Source: Propionibacteriaceae bacterium UBA6122
GTDB lineage: Bacteria > Actinomycetota > Actinomycetes > Propionibacteriales > Propionibacteriaceae
Reading direction: 5' to 3'
Length of the DNA stretch: 32,203 nt
NCBI GenBank assembly: GCA_002428365.1
Contig: DIVW01000022.1
Span: 84,603 to 116,805, forward strand
The notes beneath the pieces are model-generated. The model made no database searches, had not been told where the DNA came from, and saw only the letters and a list, made by a program, of their open reading frames with translations. Made by a program: the position numbers and the translations under genes. Of this stretch, positions 1 to 7,939 are shown in pieces (position 1 is the stretch's first letter; each line of letters starts with the position of its first letter).

Positions 1-525
1 TCCAACACCGGCGGCCAGGCGTCCAAGGCAACCCCGCGTGGTGCGACCGCCAAGTTCGCCGCTGGTGGCAAGCCCGGACGTAAGAAGGACCTGGGCATGA
101 TCGCCAAGGCCTACCGCGATGTTTACGTGGCTCAGATCGCCATCAACGCCAACGAGGTGCAGACCGTCCGGGCGGTGTTGGAGGCGGCCGCTTACCCCGG
201 CCCGTCGCTGATTCTGGCCTACTCCACCTGTATCGCGCACGGCATCGATCTGGCCAACTCTGCCGACCACATGAAGGAGGCAGTGACCTCAGGTCACTGG
301 CCGCTGTACCGGTACCACCCGGAGCCCACGGCTGGCGCCAACCCGCAGTTCAAGTTGGATTCGAAGGCACCGTCCTCTTCGGTGGCGGACTTCTACGGCA
401 AGGAGACCCGCTACAAGTCGGTCAACCGGGCCAACCCGGAGTTGGCCGAGAAGATGGCCGAGCAGGCTCAGGACGATGCCAACATCCGGTTCAAGCACTA
501 CGAGTGGCTCAGCAACGAGAGCTGA
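1..525 (+). CDS. nifJ: Pyruvate:ferredoxin (flavodoxin) oxidoreductase, C-terminal part (partial)
   Basis: The reading frame is open from base 1 and ends at TGA 523-525, giving the last 174 residues of a protein that begins outside the window. The first residues (SNTGGQASKATP) and the downstream AAYPGPSLILAYSTCIAHG segment match the thiamine-diphosphate-binding C-terminal domain of homodimeric pyruvate:ferredoxin oxidoreductase. This enzyme converts pyruvate and CoA to acetyl-CoA and CO2 with reduction of ferredoxin or flavodoxin, in the cytoplasm. The full-length family is about 1,170-1,200 residues, so only the tail is visible. A strong hairpin follows the stop, so this is probably the end of its transcript. 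Identification is firm; which electron acceptor is used cannot be told from this part. Confidence 0.93.
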   Translation, partial: SNTGGQASKATPRGATAKFAAGGKPGRKKDLGMIAKAYRDVYVAQIAINANEVQTVRAVLEAAAYPGPSLILAYSTCIAHGIDLANSADHMKEAVTSGHWPLYRYHPEPTAGANPQFKLDSKAPSSSVADFYGKETRYKSVNRANPELAEKMAEQAQDDANIRFKHYEWLSNES

Positions 526-538
526 TTCATAACGCCGG

Positions 539-574
539 ACTCGACCCCATCCCCGTCCGGGGGTGGGGTCGAGT
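539..574 (+). terminator. Hairpin terminator after nifJ
   Basis: An 11-bp perfect inverted repeat (539-549 with 564-574, arms reading ACTCGACCCCA/TGGGGTCGAGT), extended by a C-run/G-run, lies 14 nt after the nifJ stop. There is no clear T-tract, as is common for high-GC actinobacterial terminators. Confidence 0.6.
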
Positions 575-665
575 GCTGTGATGAGTACAACTTTGGCCGC
601 CGTTGGGATGGCGGAGATGGCAGGGGGGAGAATGGACCCTCAGCCTCAGTTGTAAGGAGCCACCA

Positions 666-1721
666 ATGCCCAAGGCGCTTGCCTATGCAATCGACTCGCC
701 TACCGGGACGTTCTCCCGTACCACCATCGAGCGACGCGAGCCCGGGCCAACCGAGGTGCTGTTCGACATCAGCTTCGCTGGTATCTGCCATTCCGATATT
801 CACACCGCGCGTGGTGAGTGGGGTCGCGATATCAGCTATCCGCTGGTGCCAGGCCATGAGATCGCCGGGATAGTGCGCGAAGTCGGTTCGGCGGTCACTG
901 GGTTCAAGGTCGGTGACCGGGTTGGTGTGGGTTGTTTCGTCGACTCCTGTGGGGAGTGCGAGGCTTGCCAGCGTGGCGAGGAGCAGTTCTGCGACGGCGC
1001 GGGGGGCACGATCTGGACCTACAACTCCACCGGCCGCGATGGCCTGCCAACGGCTGGCGGCTACTCCACCGCCATCACCGTGGAGCAGGACTACCTGTGT
1101 CGGATCCCCGAAGCCATCGACCTGGCCCAGAGTGCGCCGCTGCTGTGCGCTGGCATCACGATGTACTCCCCGCTGAAGCGCTGGGGTGCTGGCCCGGGCA
1201 AGCGGGTGGCGATCGTCGGCATGGGTGGCCTGGGTCACATGGGCGTCCAGATCGCGGCGGCGATGGGCGCCGAGGTTTCCGTGATCTCGCAGACGCTGTC
1301 GAAGGAGACCGATGGTCGCAAGTTCGGTGCCAAGGAGTATTACGCCCTCAGCGAGCCAGGCACCCTGAGGAAGCTGCGCAAGAGCTTCGACCTCATCGTC
1401 TCCACAATCTCGGGTGAGCAGGATCTCAACGGCCTGATCGATTGCCTGGTCACCGGCGGTGCCCTGGTGGATGTCGGTCTGCCGGAACACCCAGTGGCGT
1501 TGTCCTTGGGGGGCCTGGTCGGTCAGCGCCGCATTTTGGCTGGTTCGGAGATCGGCGGGATTGCCGAAACCCAGGAGATGCTCGACTTCTGTGCTGAGCA
1601 CGGCCTGGCTGCCCAAATCGAGGTCATCGGCGGCGACGACATCAACGCTGCCTACGACCGAGTGGTGCGATCCGACGTCCGCTACCGCTTCGTGATCGAC
1701 ACCGCGACCTTCACCAACTGA
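666..1721 (+). CDS. Zinc-dependent alcohol/aldehyde dehydrogenase (CAD/YahK-like MDR)
   Basis: This 351-residue protein is a medium-chain zinc dehydrogenase, predicted to interconvert aldehydes and primary alcohols in the cytoplasm. Visible catalytic-zinc ligands are C41 (CHSD), H63-E64 (PGHE) and C161; the structural zinc set is C95, C98, C101 and C109. The Rossmann motif is GMGGLG at 185-190, and the serine at 208 at the end of the second strand (VSVIS) is typical of NADPH-using cinnamyl-alcohol-dehydrogenase/YahK members. ATG 666 was chosen over an in-frame start at 603 because TAAGGAG lies just before it and the N-terminus then matches the family. It stands alone between two terminators. 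Substrate is unknown; in this context it may dispose of reducing equivalents during fermentation (inference). Confidence 0.88.
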   Translation: MPKALAYAIDSPTGTFSRTTIERREPGPTEVLFDISFAGICHSDIHTARGEWGRDISYPLVPGHEIAGIVREVGSAVTGFKVGDRVGVGCFVDSCGECEACQRGEEQFCDGAGGTIWTYNSTGRDGLPTAGGYSTAITVEQDYLCRIPEAIDLAQSAPLLCAGITMYSPLKRWGAGPGKRVAIVGMGGLGHMGVQIAAAMGAEVSVISQTLSKETDGRKFGAKEYYALSEPGTLRKLRKSFDLIVSTISGEQDLNGLIDCLVTGGALVDVGLPEHPVALSLGGLVGQRRILAGSEIGGIAETQEMLDFCAEHGLAAQIEVIGGDDINAAYDRVVRSDVRYRFVIDTATFTN

Positions 1722-1742
1722 ACTAGCGCCTCCCCGAGCAAA

Positions 1743-1781
1743 GGGCCGCCACCTCGAAACTCAATCGAGGTGGCGGCCCTC
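1743..1781. terminator. Bidirectional hairpin terminator between convergent genes
   Basis: A perfect 15-bp stem (1743-1757 with 1767-1781) encloses a 9-nt loop, midway between the convergent dehydrogenase and PHP-domain genes. The arms begin AGGGCCGCC and end GGCGGCCCT. The left side starts with an A-run, which gives a short T-run for the reverse-strand transcript. It probably serves both genes. Confidence 0.8.
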
Positions 1782-1800
1782 ACTGCGTTAGGCAGAAGGT

Positions 1801-3213
1801 TCAGCAGATCTCGCCAGTCCTAGCGTCCACCTTCACCACGGTGGTGGCGGGCTTGCCGTCCACGAGGGTGGTGATCTTCACCGCGAAGACCTGCTGGCCC
1901 CACTTGGAGCCGGACGCGCGGGTAACACTCACCTGTGCCGTGGTGCGATCCACCGAGGCGAGAGCAACAGCAGCCGCCTCGGTCTCAGTTAGGTAGCGGC
2001 CGTGGTGGGACTTGGTGTTCAGCTCCACACCGAACGCGTTGGTGAAGGAGATGCCGTTGTCGCCCTTCAACTGTGCGCGGACGTAGTTGTCGACGCCAGC
2101 CGCCACCTTGTCCAGATCCACCGTGTTGCCGGTGGCCACAACCTTGCCGTCGGCGATCCACTCGATGGTGTTGTAGTTGGTGCCCTGGATCGTGATGGTG
2201 TCCTTGGCCTCGTTCACCGAGATCCTGGTGATCGTCGGAGCGGGCTGGGTGCGGTCGCCCTTGAAGTCTGAGCCCAGTTCGCGCTTGGCCACCAGGGCGG
2301 TGGAGTAGAACGCGCCCGACATCAGCGTGTCGTGGAGGTTGGCCTCGGTCAGGGCGGGCATGAGCAGCCGGTTGTAGGCGTAGCCCAGCGCGCTGGTGGA
2401 ATGAGCGTCGTCATTGGCGAAGCCGGAGACGTTGCGCTCAGGAAGGGTCTCCTGCAGCACCGAGTCCCACAGGATGCGGTCGGAGTAGGAGTCACCGTCG
2501 GAGACCTTGTTGACGATCTCCATGCCGACCAGCGAGTCGGGGTACTTCTCAAACAGCCCGACGTAGCGGGCAACCTTCACCGGGTCGGTCGCAGCCGCGC
2601 CACCGGTGGTGGTGTTGCTGCCGCCGTAGTACCGGCCGGGATGATTGATATGCATCAGCGGCTTCAACGCTGCCTCGGAGGTCTTGTTCATCTCGTCGAC
2701 GTGGGCGGTCTTGGATTCGAGAGTGGCGCCGCTGGAGTTGTTCCAGTTCGTCCAGAAGGTGTTGAGGTGGTCGGCCTGCGACTGCTCGTCGGAGTACGGA
2801 ATCCCGATCATGCCTGGGCGTCCGTCCCGACCAACGCCGGTGTTCATCTCGGTCATGCGCTCGGTGGTCAGGTAGTAGTTGGGATCAGCCTGCGCGTGAG
2901 CGGTGTCGGTGCGGTCCCAGGTGGTGTTGACGACGTTGTGGTCGGTCATCGCATAGACGTTGAAGCCGAGAGAGTAGGCAGTCTCGAGCATCTCGGTGGC
3001 GGTGTTGCCGCCATCGGACTCGGTGGTGTGGTTGTGGAATCCGGCCTTGTACTGCTGCCAGTGCCAGTTGACCCCTGCGTAGGGATTAGCGATTTTGTAG
3101 TCCATGTCGCTGCTGCTGTTGCCGCATGCAGTGGCGGTGGTCAACGGAGCGGCGGTGAGTGCGATGGTGCTGACAATCGCAGTCGCGGCCAGCCTGAAGC
3201 TACGTCGGGACAT
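1801..3213 (-). CDS. Secreted PHP-domain metal-dependent phosphoesterase-like protein
   Basis: A 470-residue exported protein with an N-terminal signal segment (about 1-29) ending at Cys30, so possibly lipid-anchored, although the lipobox (ATAC) is not classical. The mature part is a PHP-type metallo-hydrolase: H60-x-H62 with D67 (FHNHTTESDG), D91-H92 (TDHN), H188/H191 (HINHPG), E232 and D268-D269-H271 (NDDAH) form the expected metal-binding set. A middle beta region (about 325-400) resembles an immunoglobulin-like fold, and the last 65 residues (GRYLTETEAAAVAL... to VDARTGEIC) look like a PepSY-type domain. The start has GAGAGGA a few bases upstream. PHP proteins hydrolyse phosphoesters; the extracellular substrate is unknown. 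It is monocistronic. Confidence 0.8.
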   Translation of the reverse strand: MSRRSFRLAATAIVSTIALTAAPLTTATACGNSSSDMDYKIANPYAGVNWHWQQYKAGFHNHTTESDGGNTATEMLETAYSLGFNVYAMTDHNVVNTTWDRTDTAHAQADPNYYLTTERMTEMNTGVGRDGRPGMIGIPYSDEQSQADHLNTFWTNWNNSSGATLESKTAHVDEMNKTSEAALKPLMHINHPGRYYGGSNTTTGGAAATDPVKVARYVGLFEKYPDSLVGMEIVNKVSDGDSYSDRILWDSVLQETLPERNVSGFANDDAHSTSALGYAYNRLLMPALTEANLHDTLMSGAFYSTALVAKRELGSDFKGDRTQPAPTITRISVNEAKDTITIQGTNYNTIEWIADGKVVATGNTVDLDKVAAGVDNYVRAQLKGDNGISFTNAFGVELNTKSHHGRYLTETEAAAVALASVDRTTAQVSVTRASGSKWGQQVFAVKITTLVDGKPATTVVKVDARTGEIC

Positions 3214-3424
3214 GAGTTCCTCTCGTGGTCAGCCCCGGCGGATACCCGACCAGCCGATTCCGGTCAGCAGCCGGGGTCTTGGCCCATCCCACTGGTCCAA
3301 AATGACCGACTGCCCTCTGCGATCGGAACGGAGGAAGAACTACTACAGAACGTCGTAGTTCGCTGAAGTGGGGCGGGGTTACCGCGGCCCCGAGGGTGGA
3401 TGCGCACTAGCCTGCTGAAAGAAA

Positions 3425-3455
3425 CAGGGCCCGTAGTGACTAGCTACGGGCCCTG
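3425..3455 (-). terminator. Rho-independent terminator of the PxKF gene
   Basis: A perfect 12-bp stem (3425-3436 with 3444-3455, CAGGGCCCGTAG/CTACGGGCCCTG) has a 7-nt loop. On the reverse strand it is followed by TTTCTTTC, a T-rich tail. It lies 33 nt after the stop of the PxKF-type gene. The remaining gap up to 3213 must hold the promoter of the PHP gene, but no convincing -35/-10 pair was recognised. Confidence 0.82.
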
Positions 3456-3487
3456 CTTCTTCAGACATGCGGTCTGTCCGGATGGGT

Positions 3488-4228
3488 TCAGCGCAGGCGG
3501 AACAAGGCCTTCAGGGTCGAGCCGTCGTCGGTGGTGACGGTAACCGCGTAGCAGGCAGTCACCTTGACCTTGACCCGCTTGACGATGGTCTTGTTGCCCT
3601 TGCGGGTCACCTTGGTGACAACCTTGGTGACTTTGGCCGCCTTGGCGGTCTTCCAGTTCTTCCGGAAGGCGCCGTCGCGGTACTTCAGCGCGTAACCCTT
3701 CTTGGTCATGGTCAGCGGCACTGGATCGGCGGTGGCGGTCGCATCAGTGCAGGAGATCAACTGGGAGGTGAAACCAGTGACCACTGAGGTGCTGGTTGCT
3801 TTGGTCGCGCCGGTGTAAACCTTGAACTTCAGCGGGACGACCGAACCGGCCTTCACCTTGTTAAAGACCTTTTCGCCCATCTTCACCGGACGGTAGAAGC
3901 CCTTCAGTGTCCAAGCGGTGACGGTGTAGGTGATGGTCTGGGTGGTGGTGACCTCAGCCGCGGTGGCGGTCGCGGTGAGGACGTGGCTGCCGACGGTGGT
4001 CTCGTAGCCGGAGACGGTGCAATCGACAACGGCGGCGGCTTCATCGACCGCGGCGCAGGTGTTGGCGGCCGGAACCTGGCCGTAGACGTAGCTGGCACCT
4101 TCAGTGATCGCTCCGGCCCAAGTGATGGTCGGGCCCGTGGCCGCAACGGCCGGGGCCAGCGAGAAGGTGGAAAGGACTACGGCCAGAACCGCACCGACTA
4201 CGGTGCGGCTCAGCTTGGTTGGGGTCAT
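3488..4228 (-). CDS. Secreted PxKF-type protein
   Basis: A 246-residue exported protein of unknown function. Residues 1-29 form a signal peptide ending in AVAA. About residues 30-105 are Thr-rich with two cysteines (NTCAA, VDCTV) and resemble a beta-sandwich repeat. Next come WTLKGFYRPV and GSVVPLKFKVY, the signature from which the PxKF family is named. A strongly basic stretch (AKAAKVTKVVTKVTRKGNK) follows, and the end, YAVTVTTDDGSTLKALFRLR, is typical of the family. ATG 4228 is preferred to the upstream GTG at 4297 because AAAGAGG precedes it and it gives a proper signal peptide. It has its own terminator. The basic segment may bind an anionic wall polymer, which is only a guess. Confidence 0.72.
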   Translation of the reverse strand: MTPTKLSRTVVGAVLAVVLSTFSLAPAVAATGPTITWAGAITEGASYVYGQVPAANTCAAVDEAAAVVDCTVSGYETTVGSHVLTATATAAEVTTTQTITYTVTAWTLKGFYRPVKMGEKVFNKVKAGSVVPLKFKVYTGATKATSTSVVTGFTSQLISCTDATATADPVPLTMTKKGYALKYRDGAFRKNWKTAKAAKVTKVVTKVTRKGNKTIVKRVKVKVTACYAVTVTTDDGSTLKALFRLR

Positions 4229-4271
4229 GCGAAACCTCTTTCTTGGGGGGTTCGTCAATCTCTCGAACAGA

Positions 4272-4297
4272 GTGAAGGCGCTGGCGGACGCCTTCAC
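4272..4297. promoter_or_regulatory. Hairpin between crcB pair and PxKF gene
   Basis: A perfect 9-bp inverted repeat (4272-4280 with 4289-4297, GTGAAGGCG/CGCCTTCAC) has an 8-nt loop. It lies downstream of the second crcB and 43 nt upstream of the PxKF start. It could end the crcB operon or be a 5' leader structure of the next gene. No T-tract is present. Confidence 0.4.
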
Positions 4298-4367
4298 GGT
4301 GTTAACCGAGCTGACCGCCCAGAAAGTTACGGGTGGGTTTAAGGAGTTTCGCCGAGTTTGAGGTGGG

Positions 4368-4736
4368 TTATCCGGCTATCCAGAGCCCTAGGGCGGCTGC
4401 CCCCACACTGGCCAGCAGCATTCCGACAGCATGCAGGGCCGCGAGCAGTCCCCGCCCGGCCAGGATCAGGCGCGCCGCTTCGACGCTGGCGGTGCTGAAG
4501 GTGGTGTAGCCGCCCAGCAGGCCAGTGCCGATGGGCAGCGCCCAGGTGTCGTCCCCGGCGCCTACCAGCCAACCCACAACCAAGCCCAGCAGCAGCGATC
4601 CGGTGACATTGATCAACACCGTGCCCAGGGGTGCGCCCAGCCGAGGCGCCCACGCCCTAGCCCGGGCGTTTACCCAGCCGTCGACTAGAAACCGAAGCAG
4701 CGCACCGAGGCCGCCGGCAAGCGCGATCAGCATCAT
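4368..4736 (-). CDS. crcB: Fluoride exporter FluC/CrcB subunit (second of pair)
   Basis: A 122-residue membrane protein with about four transmembrane helices. The three FluC signature regions are visible: GGLGALLR near the N-terminus, GTVLINVTGSLLLG with the pore asparagine, and GTGLLGGYTTFSTAS. The family forms dual-topology channels that expel fluoride across the cytoplasmic membrane. ATG 4736 overlaps the stop of the preceding crcB by 4 nt (ATGA), so the two are translationally coupled. Paired, non-identical genes usually make an antiparallel heterodimer. An in-frame open stretch reaching back to 5039 is not part of the gene, because it runs through the other crcB in a shadow frame. Confidence 0.9.
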   Translation of the reverse strand: MMLIALAGGLGALLRFLVDGWVNARARAWAPRLGAPLGTVLINVTGSLLLGLVVGWLVGAGDDTWALPIGTGLLGGYTTFSTASVEAARLILAGRGLLAALHAVGMLLASVGAAALGLWIAG

Positions 4737-5140
4737 GATGCCGTCCGGAGGGCCCGCAGCTTGCGCACCACCACCATGGCCACCACGGCGGACGCGATGC
4801 CGATCAGGACGCTGGCCACCGGATAGCCCAGCCCTGACGCCCATGCGCCAGCGTGCAGCAACCCGACCGTCTCCACCGAGAAGGCGCTGTAAGTGGTGAA
4901 GCCGCCAAGAAGCCCAGTGCCGACCCCCAGGCGCATCGAGTGCCGCCAGCCCACGTCGTCCCCGGCGGCCAACACCTCCAGCAGCATGCCCAACAGCAAC
5001 GAGCCGCAAATGTTGATCCAGAAGGTCGTCCAGGGCCATTGGCCGACAGCCGCCGGCGCGGCCGCCTCAAGGCTGGCCCGCGCGGCAGTACCCAACATGC
5101 CGCCGACCACGATTAGAGCCAGATTGCCGACTCGACTCAC
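4733..5140 (-). CDS. crcB: Fluoride exporter FluC/CrcB subunit (first of pair)
   Basis: A 135-residue four-helix membrane protein of the FluC family. Signatures are GGMLGTAARASLEA, TTFWINICGSLLLG and GTGLLGGFTTYSAFSVET. It starts at GTG 5140, which overlaps the stop of the universal stress protein gene by 4 nt (GTGA), and its own stop overlaps the next crcB by 4 nt. With that neighbour it probably forms a heterodimeric fluoride channel that protects cytoplasmic metalloenzymes such as enolase and pyrophosphatase. The C-terminus ends in a short basic tail (VVRKLRALRTAS). Confidence 0.9.
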   Translation of the reverse strand: MSRVGNLALIVVGGMLGTAARASLEAAAPAAVGQWPWTTFWINICGSLLLGMLLEVLAAGDDVGWRHSMRLGVGTGLLGGFTTYSAFSVETVGLLHAGAWASGLGYPVASVLIGIASAVVAMVVVRKLRALRTAS

Positions 5141-5658
5141 TGCAGCTTCCAGTCCACAACTTCAAGCGGCACTGCGAGGACCGGACGGTGTTGGTGCCGG
5201 GCGAGGTCCTGGCCCAAGGAGCGGCCGAGCCCGAATCTGGCCGAATGTGGACGGCGCGCGCCGACCACGATGGCGCAGGCGTCCACCGCCCGGGCCAAAT
5301 GGGTGAGGGCGCGGTCGGGTCGTCCGGCTAGATAGCGGAACTCCCAGGGCACCTCGAGCTCCAGGCCGGTCAGCCAGTCGCGCAGTTGCTGTTCAGTGCG
5401 ATGCCAACCGTCGTCGTCGCCATCCGGGTCGATCCCGACATGGCGGACGGTGCCGTCGGCGAACTCCTCCTCGCCCAGCCGGCTTGGATCTGCGTAGGCG
5501 CAGTACAGACTCGCCCCGCTGGCCAGCGCCCAAACCGCCGCAGTATGGGCCACCAGCTCCGACTGCCCCGGACGCACGCCGACCACCAGCGGGTGGCCAG
5601 GCGCCGGCACTATCCGCTCTACCGCCGGTTGCGGTACTGAATGCATCACTGCCCCCAT
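5137..5658 (-). CDS. Universal stress protein family (UspA-like)
   Basis: A 173-residue single-domain USP-like cytoplasmic protein. The N-terminal strand (HPLVVGVRPGQSELVAHTAAVWAL) and the C-terminal nucleotide-binding stretch (IVVGARRPHSARFGLG, then SLGQDLARHQHRPVLAVP) follow the USP pattern G-x2-G-x9-G-S/T loosely, so ATP binding is possible but not certain. Two starts are possible, ATG 5658 and ATG 5646; the first is listed. It begins 15 nt after the phosphofructokinase stop and overlaps crcB by 4 nt, which makes it part of a phosphofructokinase-usp-crcB-crcB transcription unit. The role is unknown; co-transcription suggests a link to fluoride or energy stress (inference). Confidence 0.8.
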   Translation of the reverse strand: MGAVMHSVPQPAVERIVPAPGHPLVVGVRPGQSELVAHTAAVWALASGASLYCAYADPSRLGEEEFADGTVRHVGIDPDGDDDGWHRTEQQLRDWLTGLELEVPWEFRYLAGRPDRALTHLARAVDACAIVVGARRPHSARFGLGRSLGQDLARHQHRPVLAVPLEVVDWKLQ

Positions 5659-5673
5659 TTCGCTCGAGGTGGC

Positions 5674-7908
5674 TCAGACCGGCGCATCGGCCACCGCCTT
5701 CATCACTGGTCGCAACGCCAACCACCACTGGTTCTTCGGTCGGCGGAAGGTGGTGTCCATGTCGTCCAGCATGTGTGCCAATGGGCTGGCGGTCACCTTG
5801 GACTCCACCAGGCCGAGGTAGAAGCTCTCGGGCTTGGCATTGATAAAGCCCTCATTGAGCAGGTCGAGAGCGCGCGAGACCAGCCGTACGGCCAGCAGCC
5901 GGTCGAACGGGCTGGGGCTGCCGCCCTGCTGAATGTGGCCGAGCACGTTCTGGCGCACGTCATACAGCCCTTGGCTTTCCTGCTCCAGCAGCCGGGCCAG
6001 GAAGTCGGTGGTGTAGAGCGGGTTGGCTTCCTCGTTACGGACCGCCAAGAACAGTTTGCGACCAGCGGCGAAGCTGTTGCGCAACCATTCGACATCGTCA
6101 ATCAGCGCGTTGAGGCTGATGCCCTCCTCGTGCAGGTAGACGCGTTCGGCGCCGCCTGCCAGGGCGCTCATCAAGGCGAGGTAGCCGCAGTGGCGTCCCA
6201 TCGTTTCCACCACGAAGGCCCGTCTGGAGGCGGCTCCCGACATCTTGATTCGGTCAATCGCCTCAGTGATCACATTCAGCGCCGTATCGGCGCCGATGGC
6301 CAACTCAGATCCGGGCAGATTGTTGTCGATGGAGGCAGGAAGGCAGGCGATCGGCAGCCCGCAGGCCGGGAATCTTTCGGCCTCGGCATGCATCAGGTGG
6401 GCGGCTTCGTAGCCGTTCCAGCCGCCGATCATCAGCAGGGCGTCGACCTTCTGGTCTTCCAAAGTGCGGCTGATTCGGTACAGCTCCTCAACCGTCGGGA
6501 CGGTGCGCCGGGTGCCCAGATCGGCCCCGCCGACCAGCCATCCTTCGACGTCGGCCCACTCCAGTTCGGTGATCTTGCCGTCGCGCAGCCCCGGGAAGCC
6601 GCCCTGGATGCCGAGCATGGTGTGGCCGCGACTGATCCCCAGCCGGACGGCGTCCGCTGCGGCAGCGTTCATCCCGGGGGCCAGACCGCCGCCGTGAATG
6701 ATTGCGATGCGCTTGGAACCGGCGCTCGCATCGACCCTGCTGGGACTGGACATCTCAGCGAAGATGCGCGCTGCCTCGGTGAAGGAGCCGCCGCGCAACT
6801 CCATCGCTGCGCCGTAGTCGCCGGCGGCGATTAGCTCGGGTACCTTGCGGGTCTTGGCGACGGCCTCGATCAACGGGGCGTGATGAATGCGGTTGCCGCG
6901 GAAGCCGATCACGGGGCCGGTCGTGCCCGGGGTGGCGTTGAGCACTTCCAGGACCGCCTCATGACCCAACCAAGTTGAGGCCCACCGGTCATAAGCGCTG
7001 GGCGCCCCACCTCGCTGGACGTGCCCGAGGATGGTCACGCGGGCGTCCTCGTTGAGGGTGTCCTGAATGACCTGCCGGACGTAGCCAGAGGTGATCGGTT
7101 GGCCTTGGCGGTCGCAGGCGCCTTCGGCCACCACCACCATCGAGTCTCGCCGCCCGGCCTTGCGTCCGCGCCGCAGTTCAGCACACATCTCCTGTTCCCA
7201 GCCCGCCTCGGGTGGGGTCTCCGGGATCAACACATAGTCACAGCCGCCAGCGATGGCACTCATTAGGGCCAGGTAGCCGCAGTGGCGTCCCATCACCTCA
7301 ACCACGAAGCCGCGTTGGTGGCTGGCCGCGGTGCTCGACAGGTCGTCGATCGCCGAGACGATTCGGTGCAGGGCGGTGTCGGCGCCGATGGTCATGTCGG
7401 TGCCAACCAAGTCGTTGTCGATGGAGCCGACCAGACCGGCGAACATCAGCGCCGGGTGGGCGTCCGCGACCTCTTGTGCCAGCTGACCCTCAGCGACCAG
7501 CTCGGCCAGGATCTGGCTCCATTCGCCGCGGAACTGGTCCAGGCCGGTGAGTGAGCCATCGCCGCCGATCACCACCAGGCGATCGATGCCGTTGGCCAGC
7601 AGGTTCAGCGCGGAGCGCTTGCGTCCGGCGTACTCGCGGAAGTCCTTCGATCGGAAGGTGCCGATCATGGTCCCGCCCTTGCCGAGGATGCTGCCGACGT
7701 CATCCCAATCGAGTTCTCGGATTCCGTCGCCGCCGTCGACCATGCCCTGGTAGCCCTCGAAAACGGCGTAGACCTGCGCTCCCAAGGTGATTGCGGTGCG
7801 CACGACAGCACGAACTGCGGCGTTCATACCTTGAGCGTCGCCCCCGCTGGTGAGGATGCCGATCCGTTTCCCGGCCCCAGGTAAAGCTGAAGCCATGTCA
7901 GTGGTCAT
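5674..7908 (-). CDS. Eukaryote-type double-domain ATP 6-phosphofructokinase
   Basis: This 744-residue protein is two fused phosphofructokinase domains, about twice the length of a bacterial PfkA. It phosphorylates fructose 6-phosphate to fructose 1,6-bisphosphate in glycolysis. The N-terminal half keeps the active site: SGGDAQGMN (22-30), GGDGS (115-119, Gly as in ATP-dependent rather than PPi-dependent enzymes), SIDND (162-166) and EVMGRHCGYLA. The C-terminal half has GGGLAPGMN (406-414), GGWNG (495-499) in place of the ATP loop, and SIDNN (526-530), so it looks regulatory. Stretches such as GSIDNDLVGTDMTIGADTAL and RNEEANPLYTTDF are very close to animal and fungal enzymes. ATG 7908 (AGGA 7 nt upstream) is preferred to TTG 7926. 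It lies 59 nt after the VanY-like gene. Confidence 0.9.
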   Translation of the reverse strand: MTTDMASALPGAGKRIGILTSGGDAQGMNAAVRAVVRTAITLGAQVYAVFEGYQGMVDGGDGIRELDWDDVGSILGKGGTMIGTFRSKDFREYAGRKRSALNLLANGIDRLVVIGGDGSLTGLDQFRGEWSQILAELVAEGQLAQEVADAHPALMFAGLVGSIDNDLVGTDMTIGADTALHRIVSAIDDLSSTAASHQRGFVVEVMGRHCGYLALMSAIAGGCDYVLIPETPPEAGWEQEMCAELRRGRKAGRRDSMVVVAEGACDRQGQPITSGYVRQVIQDTLNEDARVTILGHVQRGGAPSAYDRWASTWLGHEAVLEVLNATPGTTGPVIGFRGNRIHHAPLIEAVAKTRKVPELIAAGDYGAAMELRGGSFTEAARIFAEMSSPSRVDASAGSKRIAIIHGGGLAPGMNAAAADAVRLGISRGHTMLGIQGGFPGLRDGKITELEWADVEGWLVGGADLGTRRTVPTVEELYRISRTLEDQKVDALLMIGGWNGYEAAHLMHAEAERFPACGLPIACLPASIDNNLPGSELAIGADTALNVITEAIDRIKMSGAASRRAFVVETMGRHCGYLALMSALAGGAERVYLHEEGISLNALIDDVEWLRNSFAAGRKLFLAVRNEEANPLYTTDFLARLLEQESQGLYDVRQNVLGHIQQGGSPSPFDRLLAVRLVSRALDLLNEGFINAKPESFYLGLVESKVTASPLAHMLDDMDTTFRRPKNQWWLALRPVMKAVADAPV

Positions 7909-7939
7909 GGCCCAATCCTGCCCCAATCAGGACCGGCCG

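Noticed and set aside
498..1616. Open frame of 372 codons on the reverse strand across the dehydrogenase gene
   Set aside because: It is antisense to a gene with clear zinc and cofactor motifs, has no family resemblance, and is a codon-bias shadow typical of high-GC DNA.
2332..3366. Open frame of 344 codons on the forward strand across the PHP gene
   Set aside because: It mirrors the PHP gene and has no recognisable motif; its Val/Gly/Asp-rich content fits antisense high-GC translation.
5641..5700. Fluoride riboswitch before the usp-crcB genes
   Set aside because: Only 15 nt separate the usp start from the phosphofructokinase stop, too little for the aptamer, and no fitting structure was recognised.
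5641..6834. Open frame of 397 codons antisense to phosphofructokinase
   Set aside because: The opposite strand encodes an unambiguous enzyme; this frame has only shadow composition.
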